NCBI GenBank assembly: GCA_023544605.1
Contig: JAMJFQ010000003.1
Location: 1-34,075 of the forward strand
Origin: ANME-2 cluster archaeon
GTDB taxonomy: Archaea; Halobacteriota; Methanosarcinia; Methanosarcinales; Methanocomedenaceae
Length of the DNA stretch: 34,075 nucleotides
Direction of reading: 5' to 3'
Below, piece after piece: positions 8,068 through 16,974 of the stretch. The notes beneath the pieces are model-generated. The model saw only the letters and a list, made by a program, of their open reading frames with translations, was not told the origin of the DNA and searched no databases. Every line of letters starts with the position of its first letter. Within the stretch, counting starts at the first letter, position 1. The translations under genes and the position numbers were made by a program.

Positions 8068-8541
8068 CTATTTCTTCTTTCCGAAGAGTTCATTCATGGT
8101 AATAATACTTCCAATTACCAATACAATTACAGACGCAATATTGAACATTAAGGAAGTATTATAATCCTGCCATATCTCACCCGTACGGTTGGTGCCCAAT
8201 GGAATAACTAACGGCTCAAGCAGTGTCATATCCATTTTAGTATACAGGTAAATGGTAATTCCAACAATGATAAAGAACACCCCAAATACCAGATCAGGTG
8301 TATATAGGGTATGTCTATACTCGATCTTCTTCAGCGGTATCTGGAATTCGCCAAGGATCTCATCTTCTACTATCCTTCCCTCTACCCTGGCCAACAATTC
8401 CCTGTACTTAGTACTAAGACTGTTTTTGGTATGTTCAGATATCTCCTGATTCTGGTACTTCTCTTCTATCCTGATAAGAGCTCCTTCAATTTTAGTTTTG
8501 ATGCGATTTAGCTGAAAGATCATCTGTTCTTTTTGGACCAT
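8068..8541 (-). CDS. coiled-coil protein with two membrane segments, unknown function
   Basis: A 157-residue protein. Its N-terminal half (about residues 5-60) is charged and helical with a coiled-coil look (LNRIKTKIEGALIRIEEKY). Two hydrophobic segments follow, about residues 84-102 (LVFGVFFIIVGITIYLY) and 131-149 (MFNIASVIVLVIGSIITM), and the tail is lysine-rich (GKKK). The likely topology is a cytoplasmic coiled coil and C-terminus with a short outside loop. I do not recognise a family. The ATG at 8541 has GGTG six bases upstream; the GTG at 8550 is less likely. It lies between the cytochrome gene and gpmI on the same strand. Confidence 0.7.
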   Translation of the reverse strand: MVQKEQMIFQLNRIKTKIEGALIRIEEKYQNQEISEHTKNSLSTKYRELLARVEGRIVEDEILGEFQIPLKKIEYRHTLYTPDLVFGVFFIIVGITIYLYTKMDMTLLEPLVIPLGTNRTGEIWQDYNTSLMFNIASVIVLVIGSIITMNELFGKKK

Positions 8542-8580
8542 ACTCTGCACCTTCTAAATTAATATATGATATTAATAATT

Positions 8581-8602
8581 AAGATATATAGCAATATATC
8601 TT
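8581..8602. promoter_or_regulatory. 22-bp palindrome in the promoter region of the coiled-coil membrane gene
   Basis: AAGATATAT-AGCA-ATATATCTT is a perfect inverted repeat with 9-bp arms. It lies 40-62 bases upstream of the ATG at 8541, just above an AT-rich TATA-like stretch. This would be the position of an activator site or a site overlapping BRE/TATA. It could also be a chance AT-rich palindrome. Confidence 0.35.
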
Positions 8603-8612
8603 TTACTACCAT

Positions 8613-8648
8613 AAAAAAGAATAAGAGTACATGAAACTGTTCATGCAC
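8613..8648 (-). terminator. hairpin plus U-tract after the cytochrome gene
   Basis: On the minus strand, downstream of the cytochrome stop, GTGCATGAA pairs with TTCATGTAC (9 bp with one G-U, 4-base loop). A run ending in six T residues follows. This resembles an intrinsic terminator and would separate the cytochrome transcript from the next gene. Confidence 0.4.
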
Positions 8649-8660
8649 TCACGTTCATTT

Positions 8661-9782
8661 TTATTTTACTTCCGGGAAACCCAGATTGTGTGCACTCTGG
8701 TGGCAAGTAGTACATCCACTTGACATCCCGTGCTTTGAACCATGACATGTGGTACATGAAGGGATATGTCCATGTTGTGGATGACAGTATGCACAATTCT
8801 TGTTGGTATGGCCTGTGACCTTTTCTATAAGATGTCTTGCATTCTCTTCATGACATCCTGCACATAGGGTCGAAGGCGTATCTGCCGGATAGTCCACCTG
8901 GGTTGGGATGTGGCCTTGCAAATGACACTGCTTACAGTCTTGTTGAGTCATTGTCTCATCATGGCCTTTATGACAGCTGGTACAATCCAGCCAGTCCCCA
9001 TGAACCGGGTGACATAGTGTGCAATCAAGCTCTGCATGCCTGGTTGGTTTGGTTTCAAATGTTGTCTCTATCACTGGAGAATGGCATTTAGCGCATTCAT
9101 TCTCGCTGACCAAAGAAGAGAACTCAATATCCCTTGGAGCATGGGCATTTATGTGACATTGTGAACAATCCTCAAATCCTGACGGATGATACACACCATG
9201 ACAGTCAGTACATTTTGGTTTATAACCATGCTGTGGATGACAGAAAGCACAACCTTTCTTGGAATGTTTACCTCCTTCCAGGTTTAATGATGCCACAGGT
9301 TTTACATGACATTCACCGCATGTCTGTTCAGACATGCCCCGTTCGTGTCCCTTATGACACGAATTACAATCTGTCACATCTTCATGAGGATTAATTAACC
9401 GCCGGCTGGTCCGTGAAATATAGTCTTCATGACATTTCAGGCAGCGCAACTTATTCTCAAGCGTCACTACCTCTTCCGGAGCCGGAGGTGCATCCAGGCC
9501 GGTCACATCATAAATGAGCATTTTTCCGATTTCTTTCTTGAATAACACTGTACCTAAACTTCCGGTTTCTTCATGGCACTGGGTGCATGTGATACCATGT
9601 TCATTGTGGAGAAAATCAAGGGAATCACCAGGAGTTATATATTTTTCATATTCAATTCCATGGCACATCTCACAGAATTCGGTTTTTGTTACGAAGTTCC
9701 AGCCTTCGGTTGCACTGAACACTACGATCAATGCCATTATTGCAATCAGTATTACTATCGTAATTCTTGTAGATAGTGCCAT
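8661..9782 (-). CDS. membrane-anchored 16-heme c-type cytochrome
   Basis: A 373-residue protein with an N-terminal hydrophobic helix (about residues 6-24) and sixteen CXXCH heme-attachment motifs, so the body lies outside the cytoplasmic membrane. Hemes 1-4 (CEMCH, CTQCH, CLKCH, CNSCH) follow the anchor in a NapC/NrfH-like arrangement. Hemes 5-8, 9-12 and 13-16 form three successive copies of one module: CxxCH, a basic or His-containing linker, CxxCHPxHG, CxxCH, CxxCHxxxH. Extra histidines could be distal ligands. The likely role is electron transfer from the membrane to an outside carrier; the partner is unknown. The ATG at 9782 is favoured by GGAG eight bases upstream over the ATG at 9800. 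No heme-maturation genes lie nearby. Confidence 0.92.
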   Translation of the reverse strand: MALSTRITIVILIAIMALIVVFSATEGWNFVTKTEFCEMCHGIEYEKYITPGDSLDFLHNEHGITCTQCHEETGSLGTVLFKKEIGKMLIYDVTGLDAPPAPEEVVTLENKLRCLKCHEDYISRTSRRLINPHEDVTDCNSCHKGHERGMSEQTCGECHVKPVASLNLEGGKHSKKGCAFCHPQHGYKPKCTDCHGVYHPSGFEDCSQCHINAHAPRDIEFSSLVSENECAKCHSPVIETTFETKPTRHAELDCTLCHPVHGDWLDCTSCHKGHDETMTQQDCKQCHLQGHIPTQVDYPADTPSTLCAGCHEENARHLIEKVTGHTNKNCAYCHPQHGHIPSCTTCHGSKHGMSSGCTTCHQSAHNLGFPEVK

Positions 9783-9965
9783 ATCAATATCTCCATCCAT
9801 TATTCAAAATTATACAACGCTTAGTTAATGATTGACTTTTTTGTGGTGTTAAACCTTCTTAACCTTTACGATAATGGTTGAATTGTTATTGCATTATTTC
9901 TGAATGGTAATATTTTTTTGCATAGATAACTGGCATCATACATTTACAATCAGAAAGTATCCAAT

Positions 9966-9975
9966 GATTTATATT
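9966..9975 (+). promoter_or_regulatory. TATA-type promoter of the nucleotide-sugar cluster
   Basis: GATTTATATT lies about 35 bases before the ATG at 10006, which gives a very short leader. The 200-base gap to the divergent cytochrome gene also holds a direct repeat, AACCTT at 9852-9857 and 9861-9866, that could serve either promoter. Confidence 0.5.
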
Positions 9976-10005
9976 GTTCAAATCTATAGTAAGATATGAA
10001 TTTGT

Positions 10006-11214
10006 ATGAAAGCAGTCATTCTTGCAGCAGGAGAAGGTCTCAGATGTAAGCCTCTAACGCTTACTCGTTCAAAGGTAATGCTTTTCGCTGCAAACAAACC
10101 AATTCTGGAACATGTGATCAATGCCCTTGTACAGTGTGGTATTACTGATATCATAATGGTTGTGGGATATAAGAAAGAGCGCATCATGGATTATTTCCAG
10201 GATGGGGTGGAATGGGGAGTGAACATCATATATGTTGAACAAAAAGGTCAGCTTGGGACCGCTCATGCCATTAAACAGACCTCAACGTATCTGGATGATG
10301 AGTTTATTGTGTTAAATGGCGATAATATCGTAGAATCAGGTACAATCTCCGATATTTTGGAAAATCGTTCAGGTGATGCAACGATCTTGACAGTCACACG
10401 CGAGCAAACCAGAGGCTATGGCGTGGTTGTACATGATGACCATCACGTGCTGAGGATAGTGGAAAAACCTGTGGAAGACCTTAGTCATAATGTGAATACA
10501 GGTATATACATCTTCAAACCTGATATCTTCGAATTTATTAAAGCAACTTCCGTATCTGATACCGGGGAATATGCAATAACCGATACTCTGCAGGATATGA
10601 TAGATGCAGGAAAGAACATTAGTTTTGTGCATTCAGAATCTACGTGGATTGACGCTGTACATTCATGGGACCTGCTGCGTTCCAATGCCTACTTGCTGGA
10701 GCGTTGTGAAAAGTCGGTAATGGATGGCACCATTGAAGAAGGGGCTGTGGTCAAAGGCAATGTCATTATCGGAACCAATACCATTATTCGTTCAGGATCA
10801 TATGTAATAGGGCCGGTAGTAATTGGAAAGAATTGTGAGATCGGGCCCAATGCCGTAATACTCCCTTCAACAACCATAGGTAATAATTCAACTGTGGAAT
10901 CATCGGTGCAGATCAAGAATAGTATTATTATGAACGATGTAAGGATAGGTCCGTTCTCATATATATCCAACTCCATTATTGGTGCAAATAACACTATTGG
11001 GTCACATTTTATTACGCAAACAGGCGAGAATATTTTAATCGAATTAATAGGTATACTTCACTGGGCTGAAAAACTAGGGACCGTGATCGGCGACGGGAAT
11101 GATATCCAGCATAGGGTACTTACCGAACCTGGAAAGATGATATCCACCGGGTGCAGTATCTCATCTGGGGTCATTATCTCAAAGGACCTGCCAAGAGATT
11201 CCATAGTAATTTGA
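10006..11214 (+). CDS. GlmU-like sugar-1-phosphate nucleotidylyltransferase, diverged copy
   Basis: 402 residues: an N-terminal nucleotidyltransferase domain (MKAVILAAGEG, GTAHAI, LNGDN, EKP, NTGIYIF) and a C-terminal left-handed beta-helix of hexapeptide repeats (about residues 245-330). It is a paralogue of the gene at 14440. Two regions have drifted. The signature reads GEGLRCKPLT, where the second copy has GEGTRMRPLT. The acetyltransferase segment that reads NLRHDGGNIK in the second copy is replaced by unrelated sequence. By inference it may keep nucleotidyl transfer, perhaps with another sugar, but not acetylation. Same strand and close to glmS. Confidence 0.8.
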   Translation: MKAVILAAGEGLRCKPLTLTRSKVMLFAANKPILEHVINALVQCGITDIIMVVGYKKERIMDYFQDGVEWGVNIIYVEQKGQLGTAHAIKQTSTYLDDEFIVLNGDNIVESGTISDILENRSGDATILTVTREQTRGYGVVVHDDHHVLRIVEKPVEDLSHNVNTGIYIFKPDIFEFIKATSVSDTGEYAITDTLQDMIDAGKNISFVHSESTWIDAVHSWDLLRSNAYLLERCEKSVMDGTIEEGAVVKGNVIIGTNTIIRSGSYVIGPVVIGKNCEIGPNAVILPSTTIGNNSTVESSVQIKNSIIMNDVRIGPFSYISNSIIGANNTIGSHFITQTGENILIELIGILHWAEKLGTVIGDGNDIQHRVLTEPGKMISTGCSISSGVIISKDLPRDSIVI

Positions 11215-11243
11215 AAGAATATATTTGGGATGAACTAAAAACA

Positions 11244-13073
11244 ATGTGCGGCATAGTCGGTTATATAGGGGAGGGGGATGCGGTCAGTATCCTCATCGAA
11301 TCCTTAAAGAAACTGGAGTACAGGGGATATGATTCAGCGGGCTTGGCCCTTCTGGACGATGAAGGCAAACCACAGGTGTTCAAGAGTGAAGGGGAGATAT
11401 CCCAGCTTGAATCGATCCTGCCAAAACTATCGTCATGCGTGGGTATAGGTCATACCAGGTGGGCAACCCATGGCAAACCCAGTACCGTAAATGCACATCC
11501 TCATGTTTCAGGGAGTATTTGCGTAGTACATAACGGAATCATTGAAAATTACCAGGAGTTAAAGGAAGCACTTGAATCAGAAGGTTTTATTTTTGTTTCA
11601 GATACTGACACGGAAGTACTGGCCCACCTGATAAACAAGTATCACACAGAACATCCGGGTGACCTCGCTGGTGCCCTGAAAAGCGCCTTGGAAGTAGTAC
11701 GTGGTTCTTATGCACTGGCTGTGCTTAGCGAAGAGCATCCCCATGAACTTGTGGCTGCCAGGAAGGACAGCCCCCTTATCATCGGGTTGGGTGAGAATGA
11801 GAATTTTATTGCATCTGATATACCTGCCATTCTGAAATATACTAACAGGGTCATATACGTGGACAATCTTGAGATGGTCACGGTCAAAAAGACTTCGGTC
11901 CAGGTGTTCGACCTTGAAGGTAATCCTAAAACCAAGGAAGAACATATCATCCAATGGGATCTGGAGGCGGCTGAGAAGGCCGGATATCCCCATTTCATGC
12001 TCAAAGAGATCCATGAACAGACCAGTTCAATTCATGAGACACTGGCGGGGAGGCTGCAAGAACTCGAAGGTGATGTTACCTTCGAAGAACTTGGCCTGGA
12101 TAAGGAGCAGATACGCAAACTTCAGAGAATCGAGATAATTGCCTGCGGGACCTCATATAATGCGGGTCTGGTGGGCAAGTACCTTTTTGAAGGGCAGACT
12201 GGCATTCATACAGATGTGGATAATGGTTCCGAGTTCAGGTATTCAAATCCCGTATTAGCACCTTCTACTTTGGTAATAGCCATCACCCAGTCAGGTGAGA
12301 CCGCAGATACACTGGCAGCAGTACGTGAGGCTGCATCCTATGGTTGTAAGACCCTGGCTATTACTAATGTAGTGGGCAGTACCATGTCCAGAGAGGCATC
12401 TAACACTATCTATACCAGGGCCGGGCCCGAAATTGGGGTAGCTGCTACTAAATCATTCATTTCACAGCTTGTGGTACTTTATCTTTTAGCTATTCACTTT
12501 GCACGGGTATGCTCGATGATGGATGCTGACAGGGTGCGAAAGCTCTTATCCGAACTTCGCAAAATACCTGGGCATGTGGACCGCATCCTGATGGATAAGG
12601 AGAGGATACAGAAATGTGCTGCCAGATTCTCAGCATCAAAAGATTATTTCTTTATCGGGCGTAATATCAATTACCCTATAGCTCTTGAAGGAGCACTGAA
12701 ATTAAAGGAGATATCATATATACATGCCGAAGGATATGCCGCCGGAGAATTAAAACACGGACCGCTTGCCTTATTATCAAAAGATGTACCAGTGGTGGCT
12801 ATTGCCCCCCAGGGTCATACGTATGATAAGATACTCAGCAACATCAGGGAAGTAAAATCACGGGAGGCCTCTGTCATTGCCATTGCCGATTCAGATGACA
12901 ATGAAATATCCAAGTACGTGGATGTGGTCATACCCATTCCGAAGACTGATGTAATATTATCACCCTTGCTCACTACCGTGGTTGTCCAGTTACTGGCTTA
13001 TTATACTGCACTGGAGAGGGACTGTTCCATTGACAAACCCAGGAATCTTGCCAAGAGCGTGACTGTGGAATAA
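11244..13073 (+). CDS. glmS: glutamine-fructose-6-phosphate aminotransferase (isomerizing)
   Basis: Makes glucosamine-6-phosphate from fructose-6-phosphate and glutamine, the entry step to UDP-GlcNAc. With the start at 11244 it has 609 residues and begins MCGIVGYIG, leaving Cys2 as the glutaminase nucleophile. HTRWATHG and HNGIIENY complete the Ntn domain. Two SIS domains follow (CGTSYNAG, TQSGETADT), with EGALKLKEISYIHAEGYAAG and the conserved end AKSVTVE. Upstream in-frame codons would bury Cys2, so they are rejected. glmM starts about 10 bases after its stop. Confidence 0.97.
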   Translation: MCGIVGYIGEGDAVSILIESLKKLEYRGYDSAGLALLDDEGKPQVFKSEGEISQLESILPKLSSCVGIGHTRWATHGKPSTVNAHPHVSGSICVVHNGIIENYQELKEALESEGFIFVSDTDTEVLAHLINKYHTEHPGDLAGALKSALEVVRGSYALAVLSEEHPHELVAARKDSPLIIGLGENENFIASDIPAILKYTNRVIYVDNLEMVTVKKTSVQVFDLEGNPKTKEEHIIQWDLEAAEKAGYPHFMLKEIHEQTSSIHETLAGRLQELEGDVTFEELGLDKEQIRKLQRIEIIACGTSYNAGLVGKYLFEGQTGIHTDVDNGSEFRYSNPVLAPSTLVIAITQSGETADTLAAVREAASYGCKTLAITNVVGSTMSREASNTIYTRAGPEIGVAATKSFISQLVVLYLLAIHFARVCSMMDADRVRKLLSELRKIPGHVDRILMDKERIQKCAARFSASKDYFFIGRNINYPIALEGALKLKEISYIHAEGYAAGELKHGPLALLSKDVPVVAIAPQGHTYDKILSNIREVKSREASVIAIADSDDNEISKYVDVVIPIPKTDVILSPLLTTVVVQLLAYYTALERDCSIDKPRNLAKSVTVE

Positions 13074-13082
13074 GGTGATGCA

Positions 13083-14396
13083 ATGAAACTGTTCGGCTCA
13101 TCAGGAATTAGGGGACTGACCAATGTTGATGTTACACCCCAACTGGCATTGAATGTGGGGAAGGCTGTCGGGAAGGGGCGCTCCTCGGCAGTGATCGCCC
13201 AAGACCCGAGGGTGGCGGGGAAGATGATAGAGGAAGGAGTATCGGCAGGGCTCATGTCAGCCGGGGTTTGTGTGACCCGGCTTGGTGTGGTACCGACTCC
13301 TACCCTTGCCTATGCTGCAAGGAACTTTGATGTGGGAGTAATGGTTACGGCTTCCCACAATCCAGCCAGGGATATCGGTATCAAGTTATGGAACCCTGAT
13401 GGAATGGCCTTTGACAGTCGTCAGCAACAGAAGATAGAACAGGCAGTTGAGACGGCTGGATACATAACGGCAGATTGGGACTGTATCGGCACCACCAGCA
13501 TGTATGAAAGGGGTGTTAAAGACCATATTAGTGCTATCATCGATAGGGTCGTACCACCTGATAACTCACCTAAGGTGGTGGTGGACTGCGGCAGCGGTGC
13601 CGGTTCAGTTATCACACCCCTACTACTGAGGAAGATAGGATGCAAGGTACTTGCATTGAATTCGCAGTTAGATGGCCATTTTCCGGCCAGGGACCCCGAA
13701 CCCAAGGAAGTGAACCTGGGACTTCTTATGAGGACGGTGAAGGACTGGGGTGCTGATATGGGCATAGCTCACGATGGTGATGCGGATAGGATGATGGCAG
13801 TGGATGATAAGGGCAGGTTCGTAGGCGGGGACCAGTTGCTGGCCATATTTGCGGCCCATGAGGACGCAAAGAGCATTGTTGTACCTGTGGATACTTCCCT
13901 GGTAGTGGATGACGCCCTGCCTGATGCAAAGGTCATACGGAGCAGGGTGGGTGACGTCTATGTTGCAGAGGCAATGAAAAAGGACGGGGCCAAATTTGGC
14001 GGAGAACCATCAGGAAGCTGGATATTCCCGAGGCTGTCATTCTGTCCTGATGGTATTTATGCCGCAGCCAGGCTGATCGAGATAGTAGGCAGCGGGAAAC
14101 TGTCGGAAATGGTGGACGTACTGCCCACTTACCAGACCAGGAGGACCGGAACTGCCTGTTCCAATGAACAAAAGGCAGAGGTAATGGCAGCAGTTTACGC
14201 CGAATTATCCTCATTGGGTAAGGTCAGTGACATTGACGGCATAAGGGTAGAACTGGATGAGGGCTGGGTTCTGGTGAGACCGTCCGGCACCGAGCCTAAG
14301 ATAAGGATAACTGCCGAAAGCAGGTCGGGTGTGGATGATATATTTCATACAGTCTGCCGTATCGTAAAGTCGGCAACTGGCTCGACATGTGAGTAA
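13083..14396 (+). CDS. glmM: phosphoglucosamine mutase
   Basis: A four-domain alpha-D-phosphohexomutase of 437 residues. FGSSGIRG lies at the N-terminus, the phosphoserine loop is TASHNP (Ser91), the metal-binding loop is DGDADR (231-236), and the C-terminal phosphate-binding loop is [11 protein letters not shown]. Its place directly after glmS and before a canonical glmU points to glucosamine-6-phosphate to glucosamine-1-phosphate conversion. Phosphomannomutase or mixed activity cannot be excluded from sequence. The ATG at 13083 follows AAGGTGATGCA. Confidence 0.92.
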   Translation: MKLFGSSGIRGLTNVDVTPQLALNVGKAVGKGRSSAVIAQDPRVAGKMIEEGVSAGLMSAGVCVTRLGVVPTPTLAYAARNFDVGVMVTASHNPARDIGIKLWNPDGMAFDSRQQQKIEQAVETAGYITADWDCIGTTSMYERGVKDHISAIIDRVVPPDNSPKVVVDCGSGAGSVITPLLLRKIGCKVLALNSQLDGHFPARDPEPKEVNLGLLMRTVKDWGADMGIAHDGDADRMMAVDDKGRFVGGDQLLAIFAAHEDAKSIVVPVDTSLVVDDALPDAKVIRSRVGDVYVAEAMKKDGAKFGGEPSGSWIFPRLSFCPDGIYAAARLIEIVGSGKLSEMVDVLPTYQTRRTGTACSNEQKAEVMAAVYAELSSLGKVSDIDGIRVELDEGWVLVRPSGTEPKIRITAESRSGVDDIFHTVCRIVKSATGSTCE

Positions 14397-14439
14397 AGTA
14401 AACATCTTTTTATTGTAACAGATATAAAACAGGAACAGT

Positions 14440-15648
14440 ATGAAAGCCGTTATCCTCGCTGCCGGAGAAGGGACACGCATGCGCCCCCTTACCAGGCATT
14501 GTCCCAAAGTGATGCTTCCTATCGGGAACAAGCCCTTGCTGCAGCATGTCATAGAACAGGTAAAAGACGCTGGTGTAGACCACTTTGTCCTGGTAATAGG
14601 ATACCAGGGTGATACTATTATCGAACATTTCGGGGAAGGGGACCGGTTCGGTATCAAAATTGATTATGTGATACAGGAGGAACGCTTGGGTACTGCTCAC
14701 GCTATCGGCACTGCCCGTTCTTTGATCGATGAGCGGTTCCTTGTGTTGAACGGTGATGTGATGGTCACCACAGCACAGGTCAGGACCCTGCTTGAGCGGG
14801 ATGAAGTGGCGGTAATGGCTGCTCTGGAAGTGGATGACCCTTCACAGTTCGGCGTGCTTGAAGTGCATGGAGGGCTGGTTGTCAAACTCCATGAAAAACC
14901 TGACAACCCCCCCACCAATCTTGCCAATGCAGGTATCTATGTATTCGAACCCGAGGTATTCGGAGGTATTGACAACACGTCCCTGTCATCCCGGGAAGAA
15001 TATGAGATAACCAGGACCATCCAGGATATGATAGATAGCGGCATCCATGTAGGATACCAGGTACTGTCCGGCACATGGCAGGACGTAGGCAGGCCGTGGG
15101 ACCTGCTGGATGCGAACAGGGAATGTCTTAAGACCATCAGCAATGATATCAAGGGCGAGATCGAGGATGATGTACACATCCACGGCCCGGTAATGATAGA
15201 AGCGGGTGCCAGGGTCCGAAGCGGTGCATATATTGAAGGGCCGGTCATTATCGGGCCTGACTGCGATATCGGGCCCAACTGTTATATCAGGCCATATACC
15301 AGCCTGGGCAGAGGTGTGCGTATTGGCAATGCCGTTGAGGTCAAGAACTCGATAATCATGGACCGCACACATGTTGGCCATCTATCTTATGTGGGTGACA
15401 GTGTTATTGGCAGCGGCTGCAATTTCGGTGCAGGGACAAAGGTAGCGAACCTGAGGCATGATGGCGGCAATATCAAGATCATGATAAACGGCAGTAGGAT
15501 TGATTCCGGGCGCAGGAAACTGGGCACTATTATGGGTGATAACGTGCATACTGGCATCAACAGTATGTTGAACGTTGGTTCGGTCATTGAGCCAGGCAGT
15601 ACTATCAAGCCAGGTGAATTTGTAAGGGATCATTATCCTCATGAATAG
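14440..15648 (+). CDS. glmU: bifunctional GlcN-1-P acetyltransferase / UDP-GlcNAc pyrophosphorylase
   Basis: 402 residues: an intact nucleotidyltransferase signature (AAGEGTRMRPLT, PKVMLP, GTAHAIGTA, LNGDV, EKPDNPP) and a C-terminal left-handed beta-helix. The latter contains ANLRHDGGNIKI and RRKLGTIMGDNVHTGIN, as in the archaeal GlmU type known from Methanocaldococcus. It would acetylate GlcN-1-P and join it to UTP. An AT-rich stretch (CTTTTTATTG) about 30 bases upstream may give it a separate promoter from glmM. It is the canonical copy of the two in this cluster. Confidence 0.9.
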   Translation: MKAVILAAGEGTRMRPLTRHCPKVMLPIGNKPLLQHVIEQVKDAGVDHFVLVIGYQGDTIIEHFGEGDRFGIKIDYVIQEERLGTAHAIGTARSLIDERFLVLNGDVMVTTAQVRTLLERDEVAVMAALEVDDPSQFGVLEVHGGLVVKLHEKPDNPPTNLANAGIYVFEPEVFGGIDNTSLSSREEYEITRTIQDMIDSGIHVGYQVLSGTWQDVGRPWDLLDANRECLKTISNDIKGEIEDDVHIHGPVMIEAGARVRSGAYIEGPVIIGPDCDIGPNCYIRPYTSLGRGVRIGNAVEVKNSIIMDRTHVGHLSYVGDSVIGSGCNFGAGTKVANLRHDGGNIKIMINGSRIDSGRRKLGTIMGDNVHTGINSMLNVGSVIEPGSTIKPGEFVRDHYPHE

Positions 15649-15673
15649 AACTTGAAAAATGGGTGAATGAAAG

Positions 15674-16963
15674 TTGAAAGTATCTGTTATAGGTTCCGGT
15701 TATGTGGGTACGGTTACAGCAGCGTGTTTTGCTGAACTGGGTCATAGTGTGGTATGCATAGATATCGACCCTGAAAAGGTGGATATGATAAACAGGGGCG
15801 AGCCCCCGATCTATGAAGAGGGGCTAAAAGAGTTACTGAAAAAACATGCTGCTAAGACGCTCAGGGCCACTGCAGATTATGATGATGCCATATCCAACAC
15901 TGATATATCGTTCATCTGCGTGGGCACGCCGTCTGATGATGAAGGCAATATAGAGCTGTCCATTGTACGCGCAGCCAGTGAGAGCCTTGGTACCGCACTG
16001 GCAAAAAAAGAAGGATATCACGTAGTTGTGGTCAAAAGCACGGTGGTTCCCCAGACCACGGTAAAAGTAATAGTACCTATAATTGAGAACGTATCAGGTA
16101 AAAAAGCTGGTGTGGATTTCGGTGCTGCCATGAATCCCGAGTTCCTGCGTGAAGGAAAAGCAGTCTATGACTTCATGCATCCTGATAAGATAGTTGTGGG
16201 TGCTGTAGACCAGAGGTCAGATGATGCCGTATCCGCACTCTATGCAGGTCTTGATCGTGAGATAACCCATACTGATCCAAGCACTGCAGAGATGATAAAA
16301 TATGTCAATAATTCGTTCCTTGCCACAAAGATATCCTTCTCCAACGAGATAGGCAATATCTGCAAGCAACTGGGTATCGATACATATCAGGTTATGGAAG
16401 CCGTTGGCAAGGATTTCAGGATTTCACCGTATTTCCTGAACTCCGGTGCTGGTTTCGGGGGTTCATGCTTTCCTAAAGATGTAAAAGCGCTGATAGGAAA
16501 AGCCAGGGAGCAGGGATATGAGCCTATATTGCTTGAATCCGTGGTCAAGATCAATGAGGCTCAACCCCTGTTGATGATCGACCTGCTGGAGTCAAGGCTG
16601 GGAGAGCTGAGCGGCCTGACAATATCTGTGCTGGGTCTTGCTTTCAAGAACGATACTGATGATATCAGGGAGTCCAGGTCTATACCGGTTATCAGGACAC
16701 TACTTGATAAAGGCGCAATTGTAGCTGCTTATGACCCCATGGCTGCTGATAATATGCGCCGGTTGTTCGATGGTGATAGTATCCGGTACTGTGATAGTGC
16801 GGCACAGGCCCTGGAAGGCGCCAATGGCTGCCTGGTGATGACCGAGTGGGATGAGTTCAGGTCACTATGCAGCGAGTTTACTAAAATGGAGAGGCCGCTT
16901 GTGATCGATGGTCGTAATGTCGTGCATTGTGATGATATAGAATATGTGGGCCTCTGCTGGTGA
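15674..16963 (+). CDS. ugd: UDP-glucose/UDP-sugar 6-dehydrogenase family protein
   Basis: An NAD-dependent four-electron sugar-nucleotide dehydrogenase of 429 residues. It has the N-terminal Rossmann motif VIGSGYVGTVTAACFA, VKSTVVP, MNPEFLREG, the catalytic cysteine in GAGFGGSCFPKD and the C-terminal segment VLGLAFKNDTDDIRESRS. The hallmark motif fits UDP-glucose dehydrogenase (AglM/Ugd). With UDP-GlcNAc genes upstream, a UDP-N-acetylhexosamine could also be the substrate. The start is TTG at 15674 with GGGTGA seven bases upstream; the nearby ATG at 15667 is out of frame. Its product would feed N-glycan or surface polysaccharide synthesis. Confidence 0.9.
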   Translation: MKVSVIGSGYVGTVTAACFAELGHSVVCIDIDPEKVDMINRGEPPIYEEGLKELLKKHAAKTLRATADYDDAISNTDISFICVGTPSDDEGNIELSIVRAASESLGTALAKKEGYHVVVVKSTVVPQTTVKVIVPIIENVSGKKAGVDFGAAMNPEFLREGKAVYDFMHPDKIVVGAVDQRSDDAVSALYAGLDREITHTDPSTAEMIKYVNNSFLATKISFSNEIGNICKQLGIDTYQVMEAVGKDFRISPYFLNSGAGFGGSCFPKDVKALIGKAREQGYEPILLESVVKINEAQPLLMIDLLESRLGELSGLTISVLGLAFKNDTDDIRESRSIPVIRTLLDKGAIVAAYDPMAADNMRRLFDGDSIRYCDSAAQALEGANGCLVMTEWDEFRSLCSEFTKMERPLVIDGRNVVHCDDIEYVGLCW

Positions 16964-16974
16964 GTGAGTTTCGC

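Noticed and set aside
10006-11214. First GlmU-like gene as a pseudogene
   Set aside because: The frame is full length with intact nucleotidyltransferase core motifs and a clear promoter; only specific sites have changed.
11151-11243. N-terminal extension of GlmS
   Set aside because: It would bury the catalytic Cys2, which must be N-terminal after methionine removal.
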